Of a stretch of DNA of 64,000 nt, positions 9,623 through 17,675 are shown one piece after another; the stretch's first letter is position 1, and each line of letters starts with the position of its first letter. The DNA is taken from positions 19,974-83,973 of the forward strand of contig JAFSPS010000031.1 of assembly GCA_017451385.1 (NCBI GenBank). The letters run 5' to 3'. A program made the translations under genes and the position numbers. The stretch comes from Bacteroidales bacterium. Lineage in GTDB: Bacteria > Bacteroidota > Bacteroidia > Bacteroidales > P3. The notes under the pieces were generated by a model. That model was not told the origin of the DNA. It was given only the letters and a program-made list of their open reading frames with translations, and made no database searches.

Positions 9623-10372
9623 TTATATTTTTTGAAATGGGTATTCAACCTTGGTTAGGAACAATCCTTGGGGGGGCATGCTGACGCCTGCAGCACAGCG
9701 GTCTTTGCGTTCTACAATCTCGCGAAGGCCTTTGAGCGACAGTTTTCCGCGACCTACATCGAGCAGTGTGCCGGTGACAGAACGTACCATATTGCGCAGA
9801 AAACGGTTGCTGCGGATAGTGAAAATCCATTCGTCGTCAGCCTTATCCCATTGTGCCATGGTGAGATGGCAGATATTGGTCTTCACCTGTGTATGCAATT
9901 TGGCGAAAGAGGTGAAATCTTCGTAATCCATCAGCAGGTGTGCGGCCTCATTCATCTGGTCGATGTCGGGCGTGAAATATATGCGGCTGTAGAGCCCCTG
10001 GCGAAACGGCAGCCGTCTGTCGGACACATGGTACTGGTAGGTGCGTGCCGTTGCGTCGAAGCGTGCGTGAGCGTTGGCGGCAACAGGGATGATGTCAAAT
10101 ATGGCAATGTCAGGCGGTAGGAATGAGTTGAGTTTGAACGTTAGTTGCTGGCAATCTATTGCGCCGGCATCATAATCAAAGTGTGCATAGAAGTCAGAGG
10201 CGTGCACGCCAGTGTCTGTCCTACCACATCCTACGATAGCTATGGGCTGTCGTAGCAGGGTTGACAGGGCCTGCTCGATGGTCTGCTGAACAGTAGGCAG
10301 ATTGGGCTGCGTCTGCCATCCGCAGTAGTTGGCCCCGTGGTATGCCAGATGTATGAAATAGCGTTGCTTCAT
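9623..10372 (-). CDS. truA: tRNA pseudouridine synthase A
   Basis: A 249-residue enzyme converting uridines 38-40 of the tRNA anticodon stem to pseudouridine. The N terminus MKQRYFIHLAYHGANYCGWQ is typical, and the catalytic aspartate lies in GCGRTDTGVHA near residue 48-58. RFDATARTYQYH and FLRNMVRSVTG are further TruA signatures. The ATG at 10372 is preferred because a -7 element sits at 10412-10419, so an in-frame start near 10414 could not be transcribed. The restriction cassette follows after 4 bases. Confidence 0.93.
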   Translation of the reverse strand: MKQRYFIHLAYHGANYCGWQTQPNLPTVQQTIEQALSTLLRQPIAIVGCGRTDTGVHASDFYAHFDYDAGAIDCQQLTFKLNSFLPPDIAIFDIIPVAANAHARFDATARTYQYHVSDRRLPFRQGLYSRIYFTPDIDQMNEAAHLLMDYEDFTSFAKLHTQVKTNICHLTMAQWDKADDEWIFTIRSNRFLRNMVRSVTGTLLDVGRGKLSLKGLREIVERKDRCAAGVSMPPQGLFLTKVEYPFQKI

Positions 10373-10411
10373 TGGTTGAAAACCATCATCCTTTGGCGGC
10401 GATGTCGTTTG

Positions 10412-10419
10412 CAAATTTA
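10412..10419 (-). promoter_or_regulatory. Bacteroidetes -7 element for truA
   Basis: On the minus strand TAAATTTG, a perfect TAnnTTTG. Initiation near 10405 would give a roughly 33-base leader to the truA ATG. The R-M genes and prmA downstream show no obvious promoter of their own and may depend on this one. Confidence 0.65.
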
Positions 10420-10537
10420 CAATTTTTCATTTTACTACAATAATAAAAAAAAAAGAAAAGTGTTTATTTATTGTGCCGTCAATGAATGGAGAGAAGATGA
10501 TGGGAGAGCATAATGTTTTTTGTCGGCCAGAAGAGGA

Positions 10538-11896
10538 ATGAGCAACAGTCTTGACGATAAGCAACAATATATGACGCATACGCCTGTGTGGCGTTTGGTG
10601 TTGCGCATGGCTGTCCCGTCTATTTTGGGCATGCTTGTCACTGCCACCTACAATGTCGTGGATGCCATGTTTATAGGCCGGCTATCCACCGAGGCCACAG
10701 CAGGTATTGGCATCTCGTTTGCCTACATGACATTCATTCAGGCCATAGGATTCTTCTTCGGTCATGGCTCTGGCAATTATATCTCGCATCAGCTTGGGGC
10801 ACGGAACTACGACAAGGCGGTGCGCATGGCTTCTGTTGGCTTTGCCTGTCCGATGCTTATCGGCAGCATTGCCGCCGTTGTGGCGTTGTTGTTGCTACAC
10901 CCGCTTGTGGTGCTTCTGGGGGCAACGCCCACGGTGGTGCCATACGCCGCTGACTATCTGCGATATATCGTGATAGCCACGCCCTTCATGATGACGACAT
11001 TCACACTCAACAATCAGCTACGTCTGCAGGGCAACGCCCACATTGGCACCATAGGCATAGCCTCTGGGGCGATACTCAACATTGCGCTCGACCCGTTGCT
11101 TATCTTTGTTCTCGACATGGGTGTGGCGGGAGCCTCGGCAGCCACAGCAATCAGTCAGTGTGTAAGCTGGTCGCTTTTGCTATGGGGCACGCATCGACGC
11201 GACAGTGTGGGTATCAATATACGGCAGATACGTCCTTCGTTGTTCCTGCTGCGCGAGATTGCCCGTTGCGGGTTGCCATCATTGTGTAGGCAGGTGTTGC
11301 TATGTCTGGGTGCCGTATGCCTCAACTATACCGCTGTCAAATATGCCGCACCCGGGCATGAGGACTCCACTCTGGCGGCTTTTTCTGTCGTCACGAGGGC
11401 TATGATGTTTGCTTTCTCCGTGGTGCTGGGGTTGTGTCAAGGTTTTCAGCCCGTGTGTGGTTTCAACTATGGCGCGCGCCGCTTCGACAGAGTGCGACAG
11501 TCGTTTCTTTTCACCATCAGCGTGGCGACGGCATTCTTAATCGTCATAGCTACGTTGGGCTACCTGTGGGCTCCTACAGTGGTGTCGTGGTTTCGCAGCG
11601 AAGACAGTGTGCTGATAGACATAGGCGCTCGTACGCTACGCTGGCAGTGTGTGGCATTCCCGTTAGTAGGACTCGCTACTGCCACCAATATGCTATTCCA
11701 AAACCTTGGCTACACCCTGCGCGCCTCGCTGTTGAGCAGTGCTCGTTCCGGCTTGATGCTTATTCCTATGTTGTTCATCTTGCCGCATTTTTTCGGGTTA
11801 GCAGGTGTTGAAGCATCGCAGGCTGCTGCCGACCTCGCCACCTTCATTGCCGCCCTGCCGCAGGCTATATGGATAAGCCGGAAGCTGAATAAGTAG
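10538..11896 (+). CDS. MATE-family multidrug/cation antiporter
   Basis: A 452-residue inner-membrane protein with about 12 hydrophobic segments arranged as two MATE repeats. The first repeat starts WRLVLRMAVPSILGMLVTATYNVVDAMFIG, and the matching helix in the second half is RQVLLCLGAVCLNY. G and P residues at helix ends and the LGxxP-like PTVVPYAADYLRYI stretch fit the NorM/DinF group. MATE proteins export drugs or metabolites in exchange for Na+ or H+; the substrate is unknown. The ATG at 10538, preceded by a purine-rich AAGAGGA, is preferred to an upstream TTG at 10520. It appears monocistronic: a separate promoter follows it. Confidence 0.9.
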   Translation: MSNSLDDKQQYMTHTPVWRLVLRMAVPSILGMLVTATYNVVDAMFIGRLSTEATAGIGISFAYMTFIQAIGFFFGHGSGNYISHQLGARNYDKAVRMASVGFACPMLIGSIAAVVALLLLHPLVVLLGATPTVVPYAADYLRYIVIATPFMMTTFTLNNQLRLQGNAHIGTIGIASGAILNIALDPLLIFVLDMGVAGASAATAISQCVSWSLLLWGTHRRDSVGINIRQIRPSLFLLREIARCGLPSLCRQVLLCLGAVCLNYTAVKYAAPGHEDSTLAAFSVVTRAMMFAFSVVLGLCQGFQPVCGFNYGARRFDRVRQSFLFTISVATAFLIVIATLGYLWAPTVVSWFRSEDSVLIDIGARTLRWQCVAFPLVGLATATNMLFQNLGYTLRASLLSSARSGLMLIPMLFILPHFFGLAGVEASQAAADLATFIAALPQAIWISRKLNK

Positions 11897-11933
11897 TTGT
11901 CCAAAGGAGTGCCGAGTGCATCAATTTTTTTTG

Positions 11934-11941
11934 TATATTTG
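11934..11941 (+). promoter_or_regulatory. -7 element for the outer-membrane barrel/S41 pair
   Basis: TATATTTG, a perfect TAnnTTTG, about 80 bases upstream of the barrel gene. No clear -33 TTTG at 19 bp. The long leader is AT-rich and shows no riboswitch-like structure by eye. Confidence 0.5.
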
Positions 11942-12021
11942 CCGGTCTTTTGTTTTGATGTTGTATAACGAAGGATTTGTAATAGTGTGTATTAATAATA
12001 GTAAAACAATATATAACCTTT

Positions 12022-12783
12022 ATGAGAAAACATTTTTTCATGCTTTCGCTCTTCATGGCAATGTGTTTTGCTGGGTTTAGTAGCAGAGCGCAAGAGATGC
12101 CGTTGGCAGAAGATAAGAGCAACGGAACCCTTGACAAATTTGCGTTTGGTGTTGTCGGCGGATGGGTTGAGAACGAACCTATCATTACAATGCCGACTTA
12201 TGCTGATGATATGAAGTACCTGAAAAACTCTGGTGCTACGTTTGGTGCAACAGTGAAATATAATTTTACCAACTGGCTGGTAGCACGCGCCGACCTGCTG
12301 TGGATTCAGAAGAACTACAAGATGAATCGTACTGCCAATAATTCGGCAAGCATCCTCAACAGCGACTATACCAACAATTACTTCTCTATGCCCATCATGG
12401 CACAGGTACAGTTCGGCTACCGATTCAAGGTGTTCGCTTATTTCGGCGGATATGTGGGCTATTGGATGAGTGGCAAACGTTCTGGACAGACCTACTCTAT
12501 GGACTACCTTCTATACAATGACGACAACGCGACACAATACACCGATGAGACTTGGGAATTTGACAGCCGTCGCGACAATCGTTTCGATGTGGGTCTTGTC
12601 TATGGTATAGGTGTCAGCCTCAACGTGTACGACAACTTTGTGGTCAGTGCCGAGGGCCGCTACTATTATGGTCTTACCGATATACAGAAAAACTATATGC
12701 AGAACCGCATACCACACTACAACACCACGTTGGCAATACAAGGCGGCATTAGCTACGATTTCACAGCCAAACGCACTCGATAG
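12022..12783 (+). CDS. Outer-membrane beta-barrel protein
   Basis: A 253-residue protein with a signal peptide (MRKHFFMLSLFMAMCFAGFSSRAQ). The rest is a string of alternating aromatic and polar beta-strands ending in an aromatic strand, as in ATVKYNFTNWLVARADLLWIQ, FGYRFKVFAYFGGYVGYWM and VVSAEGRYYYGL. This matches the small 8-stranded barrels annotated as PorT-family or outer membrane protein beta-barrel in Bacteroidetes. No ligand or enzymatic motif is visible. The S41 lipoprotein gene starts 44 bases downstream, so the two are probably co-expressed, but a functional link is unproven. Confidence 0.8.
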   Translation: MRKHFFMLSLFMAMCFAGFSSRAQEMPLAEDKSNGTLDKFAFGVVGGWVENEPIITMPTYADDMKYLKNSGATFGATVKYNFTNWLVARADLLWIQKNYKMNRTANNSASILNSDYTNNYFSMPIMAQVQFGYRFKVFAYFGGYVGYWMSGKRSGQTYSMDYLLYNDDNATQYTDETWEFDSRRDNRFDVGLVYGIGVSLNVYDNFVVSAEGRYYYGLTDIQKNYMQNRIPHYNTTLAIQGGISYDFTAKRTR

Positions 12784-12827
12784 CCAACCTAATTACAAAA
12801 AAAACACAACAAAAAAACACTATTAAG

Positions 12828-14153
12828 ATGAAAAAGACAAAACTATATATCATCCCACTGCTCGCCATAGTGATGCTTGCCACATCGTGCCGCAAGGATG
12901 CCCCAGACTTGCAAAGTCCCGACAACCGCCCCGTAAGTACAAAAAAATCATACGCTTATCAATTTAATGCCGTTTGGCACGGCATAAACAACAGCTATGT
13001 GTTTTGGGACATAGATACCGTAGATTGGGATGCCAAATACGAGCAATACTACCCCAAGTTTGAAGCACTCGATGCAAGCAGCATCGTGAGCGACAGCGTT
13101 TTTCTCAGCCTATGGCGTGGCGTAGTCGGACAGCTACGCGACCATCACTTCTACATCGAGGTATGCAACTTCAAGTCGGAAGGCGACCTAACCAATGATG
13201 CTGTTAATAAAGAGAAAGGGCGATTCCGTATCGGCGGAGGCTCCCGCAACGTAAAATTACGCGAGGGCTACCGTGGCACCGACTTCGACGGACAGTATGC
13301 CGCTTTAGCCAACCACGCCAAACTCGACACCCTCCTCATCAACACCAAAGGCTGCAATATGCGCTCCGCCTTATTCTCGAAAAGCAACGGCAAAAAGATT
13401 GCCTACTTTCGTCTTAGCGGATTTCATATTGAGGATGTGTCTGGCAACAACACCGATGTGGCATGGAGGCCTATGGCTTACTTCTTTGGCATAGAATGGT
13501 TGAAAACGAGCTATGGGCGTGCGGATTTCACTGAGAAAACAGGTAGTCAGGTCTCTGGTTATAAAAAGATTGGCGAAGCGCATGGTTGGATTAACGACGA
13601 CAATGTAGAAGGCATCATCCTCGACCTACGCGGCAACGGTGGCGGCAATGCCGACAACCTTGTATTCATCGGTGGCTCATTGACCCAAAGCCCTACGCTA
13701 TATGGTTATTCCAAGACCAAGGAAGGGCTCGGCCGTCTCGACTACAGTGCATGGACTCCCTACCACATACTTACACCACGCAACAATATGACCACAGCCA
13801 AGACTATCGTGGTTCTTGCCGATGACAACTCCGCCAGCTGCGCCGAAATAACCACACAGCTAATCCACAGTCTGCCCAACGGCACCTTTATCGGTCGTCA
13901 GACCTGTGGGGCTACCTGTCCTCTGCTGCCAGGACAGTTCAACAAACTGCTCAGCGGCGTATTCGGCAACTATTCCAAATACGGCTACTACTGCTATACC
14001 AGCAACTTCAATCTCGTTGATGCCAACTACAAATCGCTCGAAGGCATTGGCGTCGTTCCAGACATCAAAGTAGATTACGAAGGCAAGGACGGCAAAGACG
14101 AACAACTGGATGCAGCAATAGAATACCTCGAGACTGGAAAAGTCACGAAGTAA
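12828..14153 (+). CDS. S41-family peptidase lipoprotein
   Basis: A 441-residue lipoprotein: the signal peptide ends in the lipobox MLATSC, with Cys at about residue 21. It carries a peptidase S41 domain: VEGIILDLRGNGGGNADNL near residue 260-275, then a conserved nucleophile block VVLADDNSASCAEITTQLIH, with the presumed catalytic Ser near residue 330. After it comes GRQTCGA, where C-terminal processing proteases usually carry the lysine of the Ser-Lys dyad; no lysine is visible there. It may therefore use the Tricorn/S41B type of catalytic arrangement. The terminator at 14181-14223 ends the unit. Confidence 0.82.
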   Translation: MKKTKLYIIPLLAIVMLATSCRKDAPDLQSPDNRPVSTKKSYAYQFNAVWHGINNSYVFWDIDTVDWDAKYEQYYPKFEALDASSIVSDSVFLSLWRGVVGQLRDHHFYIEVCNFKSEGDLTNDAVNKEKGRFRIGGGSRNVKLREGYRGTDFDGQYAALANHAKLDTLLINTKGCNMRSALFSKSNGKKIAYFRLSGFHIEDVSGNNTDVAWRPMAYFFGIEWLKTSYGRADFTEKTGSQVSGYKKIGEAHGWINDDNVEGIILDLRGNGGGNADNLVFIGGSLTQSPTLYGYSKTKEGLGRLDYSAWTPYHILTPRNNMTTAKTIVVLADDNSASCAEITTQLIHSLPNGTFIGRQTCGATCPLLPGQFNKLLSGVFGNYSKYGYYCYTSNFNLVDANYKSLEGIGVVPDIKVDYEGKDGKDEQLDAAIEYLETGKVTK

Positions 14154-14180
14154 GTATTGAGCGAAAAGAGAATATATCAC

Positions 14181-14223
14181 AAAAAATGGGTCGTACATTA
14201 GCTATTGTATGGCCCACTTTTTT
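14181..14223 (+). terminator. Intrinsic terminator after the S41 gene
   Basis: Stem AAAAAATGGGTCGTACA pairs with TGTATGGCCCACTTTTTT around a 7-base loop, with G-U pairs and one bulge, followed by a T run. It lies 28 bases after the stop codon. Confidence 0.75.
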
Positions 14224-14637
14224 ATTTTAGCAACACCGCCTTTCCCCTGATTTCATTCCATTTTTCACCATTACTTATAACAATCAATAAAAAAATAGCG
14301 AAACAGCTACTTCCATATATAACAATAGCATTCTCGGATGACAGTAAATAGAAACATGAAGTTGATGCCATTGTAAAGAAGTATTTGAACAATATTAATT
14401 CTGCTACCGTTCCATTCAACATACTGGATGGTTTTCACAACCAAAAGCAGGCTGTTAATAGTTCATTTCAAAAAAAATAGTGTGCCAGAATTTCTCCAAC
14501 GTTTTAATATGATAACTTCCACACTAAAGGCTGACGGGATTGGGATGGGGATTTGCTTAACAGTTGCTCCGCCAATATTGACAATCTGTTGTGTATTTCA
14601 TTATACGGCACACATCTTTTGGCATTGGAAAAAACAC
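14224..14637. other. Non-coding gap upstream of rdgB
   Basis: About 410 bases without a supportable gene. Short open frames exist on both strands, but they lack signal-like or domain-like sequence, use rare-looking codon patterns, and one runs into rdgB. I see no tRNA, riboswitch or repeat here. Confidence 0.5.
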
Positions 14638-14645
14638 TATTTTTG
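14638..14645 (+). promoter_or_regulatory. -7 element for rdgB
   Basis: TATTTTTG, a perfect TAnnTTTG, about 20 bases upstream of the rdgB ATG. A TTTG at 14618-14621 is 16 bp upstream, shorter than ideal. It supports the ATG at 14666 rather than any upstream in-frame start. Confidence 0.6.
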
Positions 14646-14665
14646 CAAAAAAATTACTATTAACG

Positions 14666-15250
14666 ATGAAAAGACTGATTTTTGCCACCAACAACAAGCA
14701 CAAACTACATGAGGTTAGCGAGCTGCTGGACGGTGTGGTAGAGATAGTAAGCCTCTCTGAAGTGGGGCTGGCTGGAGACATACCAGAGACCGCCGACACC
14801 CTGCAAGGCAACGCCTTGCAAAAAGCACAGTGGGTCTATGAGCGCATGGGATGCGACTGCTTTGCCGACGACACGGGGCTGGAGGTCGAGGCCCTCGGAG
14901 GCGCTCCGGGCGTATATAGTGCACGCTATGCCGGCGAGGGATGTTCGTTTGACGACAACATCAACAAACTGCTCGCCGCCATGAAGGGACAGGACAACCG
15001 CAAAGCCGCTTTCCGCACCGTGATATGCCTCATAGAGAACGGCATGCCTCGCTATTTCGAAGGACGCGTGGACGGCACCATCCTCACCGAACGCTACGGC
15101 AAAGAGGGCTTTGGCTACGACCCCATATTCATGCCCGACCGTTTCGCCGTCTCCTTTGCCGAAATGCCTCTCGACGTGAAGAACCAGATAAGTCACCGCG
15201 GCCATGCAGTGAAAAAACTGGTGGAATACCTAAAAGATAGCAGCAAATAA
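14666..15250 (+). CDS. rdgB: Non-canonical purine NTP pyrophosphatase (RdgB/HAM1)
   Basis: A 194-residue house-cleaning enzyme hydrolysing ITP, dITP and XTP to monophosphates, keeping deaminated purines out of DNA and RNA. The start MKRLIFATNNKHKLHEV matches the family's substrate loop (TxNxxK). CFADDTGLEVEALGGAPGVYSARYAG is the core signature, split here by the usual Asp-Asp metal site, and GFGYDPIFMP and ISHRGHAVKKL close the active site. Length is normal. The purine nucleoside phosphorylase gene lies two genes downstream, so a loose purine theme runs through this stretch. Confidence 0.95.
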   Translation: MKRLIFATNNKHKLHEVSELLDGVVEIVSLSEVGLAGDIPETADTLQGNALQKAQWVYERMGCDCFADDTGLEVEALGGAPGVYSARYAGEGCSFDDNINKLLAAMKGQDNRKAAFRTVICLIENGMPRYFEGRVDGTILTERYGKEGFGYDPIFMPDRFAVSFAEMPLDVKNQISHRGHAVKKLVEYLKDSSK

Positions 15251-15311
15251 AAAAAACGTTGCGCTGAACGGTATAAAAAGAATGCTGTAGGACAAATAAA
15301 TAAAAACAGAA

Positions 15312-15941
15312 ATGGAGTATTGCAGAATTGAACCCTATACCGTGCAAGGCGGCATGAGCATGATAGAGAGCTATGTGGTGATGGTGGGCGACATTGTGAG
15401 CATGAGGGGTGTGCCCATCCGCATCAGTGCGGCATCCGGCCGCGCCCTCATCAATGAAAACCTGCCGGCAGAAAGCTACACCTTGATGCTCAACACTATG
15501 AAGGCTTTTGAACTATCCATGCAGGAGATGAGGATAGACAGCCTTGTGGACGGCATATACAACACCACCATACTTCTATCTGACGGATTCAACGAACGAC
15601 GCATTGCCTGCCGTGTGGAAGATGCCCTAATGATGGCTATCACCGTAGGATGCAAGATAATGATAGAGAAAAGCATACTCAACGAATCTGGATGCGATAT
15701 GAAGGCTATGGTGGACAACCTGCCGGAAAACAGGGCAGAAAAGGACGACAACAATGACCTCGACCTATTGGTATTCCCAGACGACGACCCCGACGACGAG
15801 ACCTCCAAAGAGGTTGCCCTCATAGAGGAGTTGGAAAAGTTGTACAAACTGCTGGAGAAGTATGAAAAGGAAGAAGACTATGAGACAGCGGCAAAAATAC
15901 AAACAAAAATAGACGAACTAAATAGGAATAGAAACATTTAA
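15312..15941 (+). CDS. DUF151 (bifunctional nuclease-like) protein with C-terminal UVR motif
   Basis: A 209-residue protein. Residues 20-125 resemble the DUF151/BFN fold: SYVVMVGDIVSMRGVPIRIS, then a two-helix stretch, then CRVEDALMMAITVGCKIMIEK, which parallels the family's RTSDAIALALRFGAPI segment. The match is divergent. An acidic linker (DDDPDDE) leads to a C-terminal UvrB/UvrC-type helical hairpin: LEKYEKEEDYETAAKIQTKIDEL, split by the usual turn. UVR motifs mediate protein-protein contact. BFN-type nuclease activity is reported for plant and some bacterial members, but the role in Bacteroidetes is unknown. It lies between rdgB and punA on the same strand. Confidence 0.75.
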   Translation: MEYCRIEPYTVQGGMSMIESYVVMVGDIVSMRGVPIRISAASGRALINENLPAESYTLMLNTMKAFELSMQEMRIDSLVDGIYNTTILLSDGFNERRIACRVEDALMMAITVGCKIMIEKSILNESGCDMKAMVDNLPENRAEKDDNNDLDLLVFPDDDPDDETSKEVALIEELEKLYKLLEKYEKEEDYETAAKIQTKIDELNRNRNI

Positions 15942-15987
15942 ACATCATAACACACCTCATACAAAGCAAATAAAAACATATCATCCA

Positions 15988-16806
15988 ATGTCATATATAG
16001 AGCAAATAAAAGAGGCTTGCCGCTATCTGCAAGAGCGGGTCAGCCAACAGCCAGAGATAGGCATCGTACTGGGCAGCGGACTGGGCGATTTGGGCGATAG
16101 CATAGAGCAATCCACCATCATCCCCTACGCCGAGATACCTCATTTCCGCCATTCCACAGCCATAGGGCATAAAGGCAACCTGATATTCGGCATGCTTGGC
16201 GGCCACCGCGTCATGGCCATGCAGGGCCGTTTCCACTACTATGAGGGCTACACCATGCAGGAGGTCACCTTCCCCATACGCGTCATGGCCTTAATGGGTG
16301 TCAAGACACTCTTCGTCAGCAATGCCGCAGGAGCTGTAAACCCCCACTACAAAGTCGGCGACCTGATGATTATCACCGACCATATCAACCTAATGCCCAA
16401 TCCCCTGATTGGCGCCAACCTTGACGAGTTCGGTGTTCGTTTTCCCGACATGACGACCACCTACAGCCGTCGCATACGTCTCATAGCACTACAAGTAGCG
16501 CAGCAGATGAACCTCAATGTGCAGCAAGGCGTCTATGTGGGTGGCACTGGCCCCTCCTATGAGACCCCTGCCGAATATAAATTCTTCGCAACCATCGGTG
16601 GCGACGCTGTAGGCATGAGCACTATTCCCGAAGTCATCGTGGCTCGCCACAGCAACATGGAAATTTTCGGCATGAGCATCATCTCTAACCAATCCAACGA
16701 CCTGAGCGAGAACCACCTCAACGATGGCAACGATGTCATCGAAGCTGCCGCACAAGCCACCAAGACACTATCCACTCTCTTCCGCACAATTATATCAAAA
16801 CTATAA
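15988..16806 (+). CDS. punA: Purine nucleoside phosphorylase (inosine/guanosine type)
   Basis: A 272-residue PNP of the trimeric NP-I family, splitting inosine and guanosine with phosphate to the free base and ribose-1-phosphate. Family marks are IGIVLGSGLGDLG (phosphate-binding loop, residues 25-37), HSTAIGHKGNLIFG, MQGRFHYYEGY, VSNAAGAVNP, GPSYETPAEYKFF and the base-binding GMSTIPEVIVARH. Length is normal. With rdgB and purL nearby, the region handles purine salvage, clean-up and synthesis, but these genes do not form one tight operon. Confidence 0.94.
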   Translation: MSYIEQIKEACRYLQERVSQQPEIGIVLGSGLGDLGDSIEQSTIIPYAEIPHFRHSTAIGHKGNLIFGMLGGHRVMAMQGRFHYYEGYTMQEVTFPIRVMALMGVKTLFVSNAAGAVNPHYKVGDLMIITDHINLMPNPLIGANLDEFGVRFPDMTTTYSRRIRLIALQVAQQMNLNVQQGVYVGGTGPSYETPAEYKFFATIGGDAVGMSTIPEVIVARHSNMEIFGMSIISNQSNDLSENHLNDGNDVIEAAAQATKTLSTLFRTIISKL

Positions 16807-16851
16807 ATAGCGACATTCAAATATCACGCTATCAGACCATAAGAAAACACG

Positions 16852-17619
16852 ATGATACAAGCTGCATTCTTTGACATCGACGGCACACTGCTGAGCTACT
16901 ACACCCACCGCTTCACCCACGCCACCATTGCAACCCTGCAGGCAATGCGAAAAAAAGGAATACTGCTTTTCATTGCCTCAGGCCGCCCCACCATACTCTT
17001 TCCCAAACTGCCATTACCGTTCGACGGATGTATCACCATGAATGGAGGCTACGTTTATAGCGGCAACAAGGTGCTATACGAGAAAGCCATTGACGACTCC
17101 GATGCACGAGCATGGTTTGACTATGCCGATGCTCACAATATCTGCACCATGTGCTTCTCCGACAACGAGATGTATATAAACCGCATCAACGAGGAGGCGG
17201 TGACCATCCAAAACGGCCTCGATATGCCCATGCCGCCAATGATGGATACTCACGACATGGCGCAGCGCACCAACCATCAGATAATAGGGCTCATGCCGCC
17301 AGCCACCGACGCCGAGGTGCAACGCCTCATGCCTCACTGCCGTCTGCCGCGATGGCACGATGCCTTCACCGACATAGTATGTGCCGACAACAGCAAAGCG
17401 CGAGGCATCGACATTCTCTGCCGCCATTTCGGCATACGCTGTGAGGACACCATAGCTTTCGGCGATGGAGGCAACGACATTGAAATGCTCGACTTCAGCG
17501 GCATCGGCATAGCTATGGGCAACGCCAAAGAACACGTCAAAGCACATGCCGACTTCGTGACGCTGAGCGTGGAAGAGGACGGCATAACGTATGCAGCCAA
17601 AGCGCTTAACATCGTATGA
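16852..17619 (+). CDS. Cof-type HAD phosphatase
   Basis: A 255-residue haloacid-dehalogenase-superfamily phosphatase of the Cof (type IIB cap) group. Motif I FFDIDGTLLS lies at residues 7-16 with both aspartates, motif II ASGR near residue 43, motif III lysine in the ADNSKARGIDILC stretch and motif IV AFGDGGNDIEML near residue 205. The central cap region (residues 85-180) decides the substrate, usually sugar phosphates or cofactors, and cannot be read here. It starts 45 bases after punA and may share its transcript. Confidence 0.9.
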   Translation: MIQAAFFDIDGTLLSYYTHRFTHATIATLQAMRKKGILLFIASGRPTILFPKLPLPFDGCITMNGGYVYSGNKVLYEKAIDDSDARAWFDYADAHNICTMCFSDNEMYINRINEEAVTIQNGLDMPMPPMMDTHDMAQRTNHQIIGLMPPATDAEVQRLMPHCRLPRWHDAFTDIVCADNSKARGIDILCRHFGIRCEDTIAFGDGGNDIEMLDFSGIGIAMGNAKEHVKAHADFVTLSVEEDGITYAAKALNIV

Positions 17620-17620
17620 T

Positions 17621-17651
17621 TTTGACAAATGATAGAAAAACGGTAAATTTG
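17621..17651 (+). promoter_or_regulatory. Canonical Bacteroidetes promoter for rfbB
   Basis: TTTG at 17621-17624, exactly 19 bp, then TAAATTTG at 17644-17651. The -33 element begins right after the stop codon of the Cof gene. Initiation near 17658 fits the ATG at 17676 and excludes the upstream in-frame start. Confidence 0.85.
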
Positions 17652-17675
17652 CAATCTCTTTTAACCCAAAAAACC

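Noticed and set aside
14428-14712. 94-codon plus-strand open frame before rdgB
   Set aside because: It overlaps the rdgB start and the rdgB promoter lies inside it; no protein-like features.
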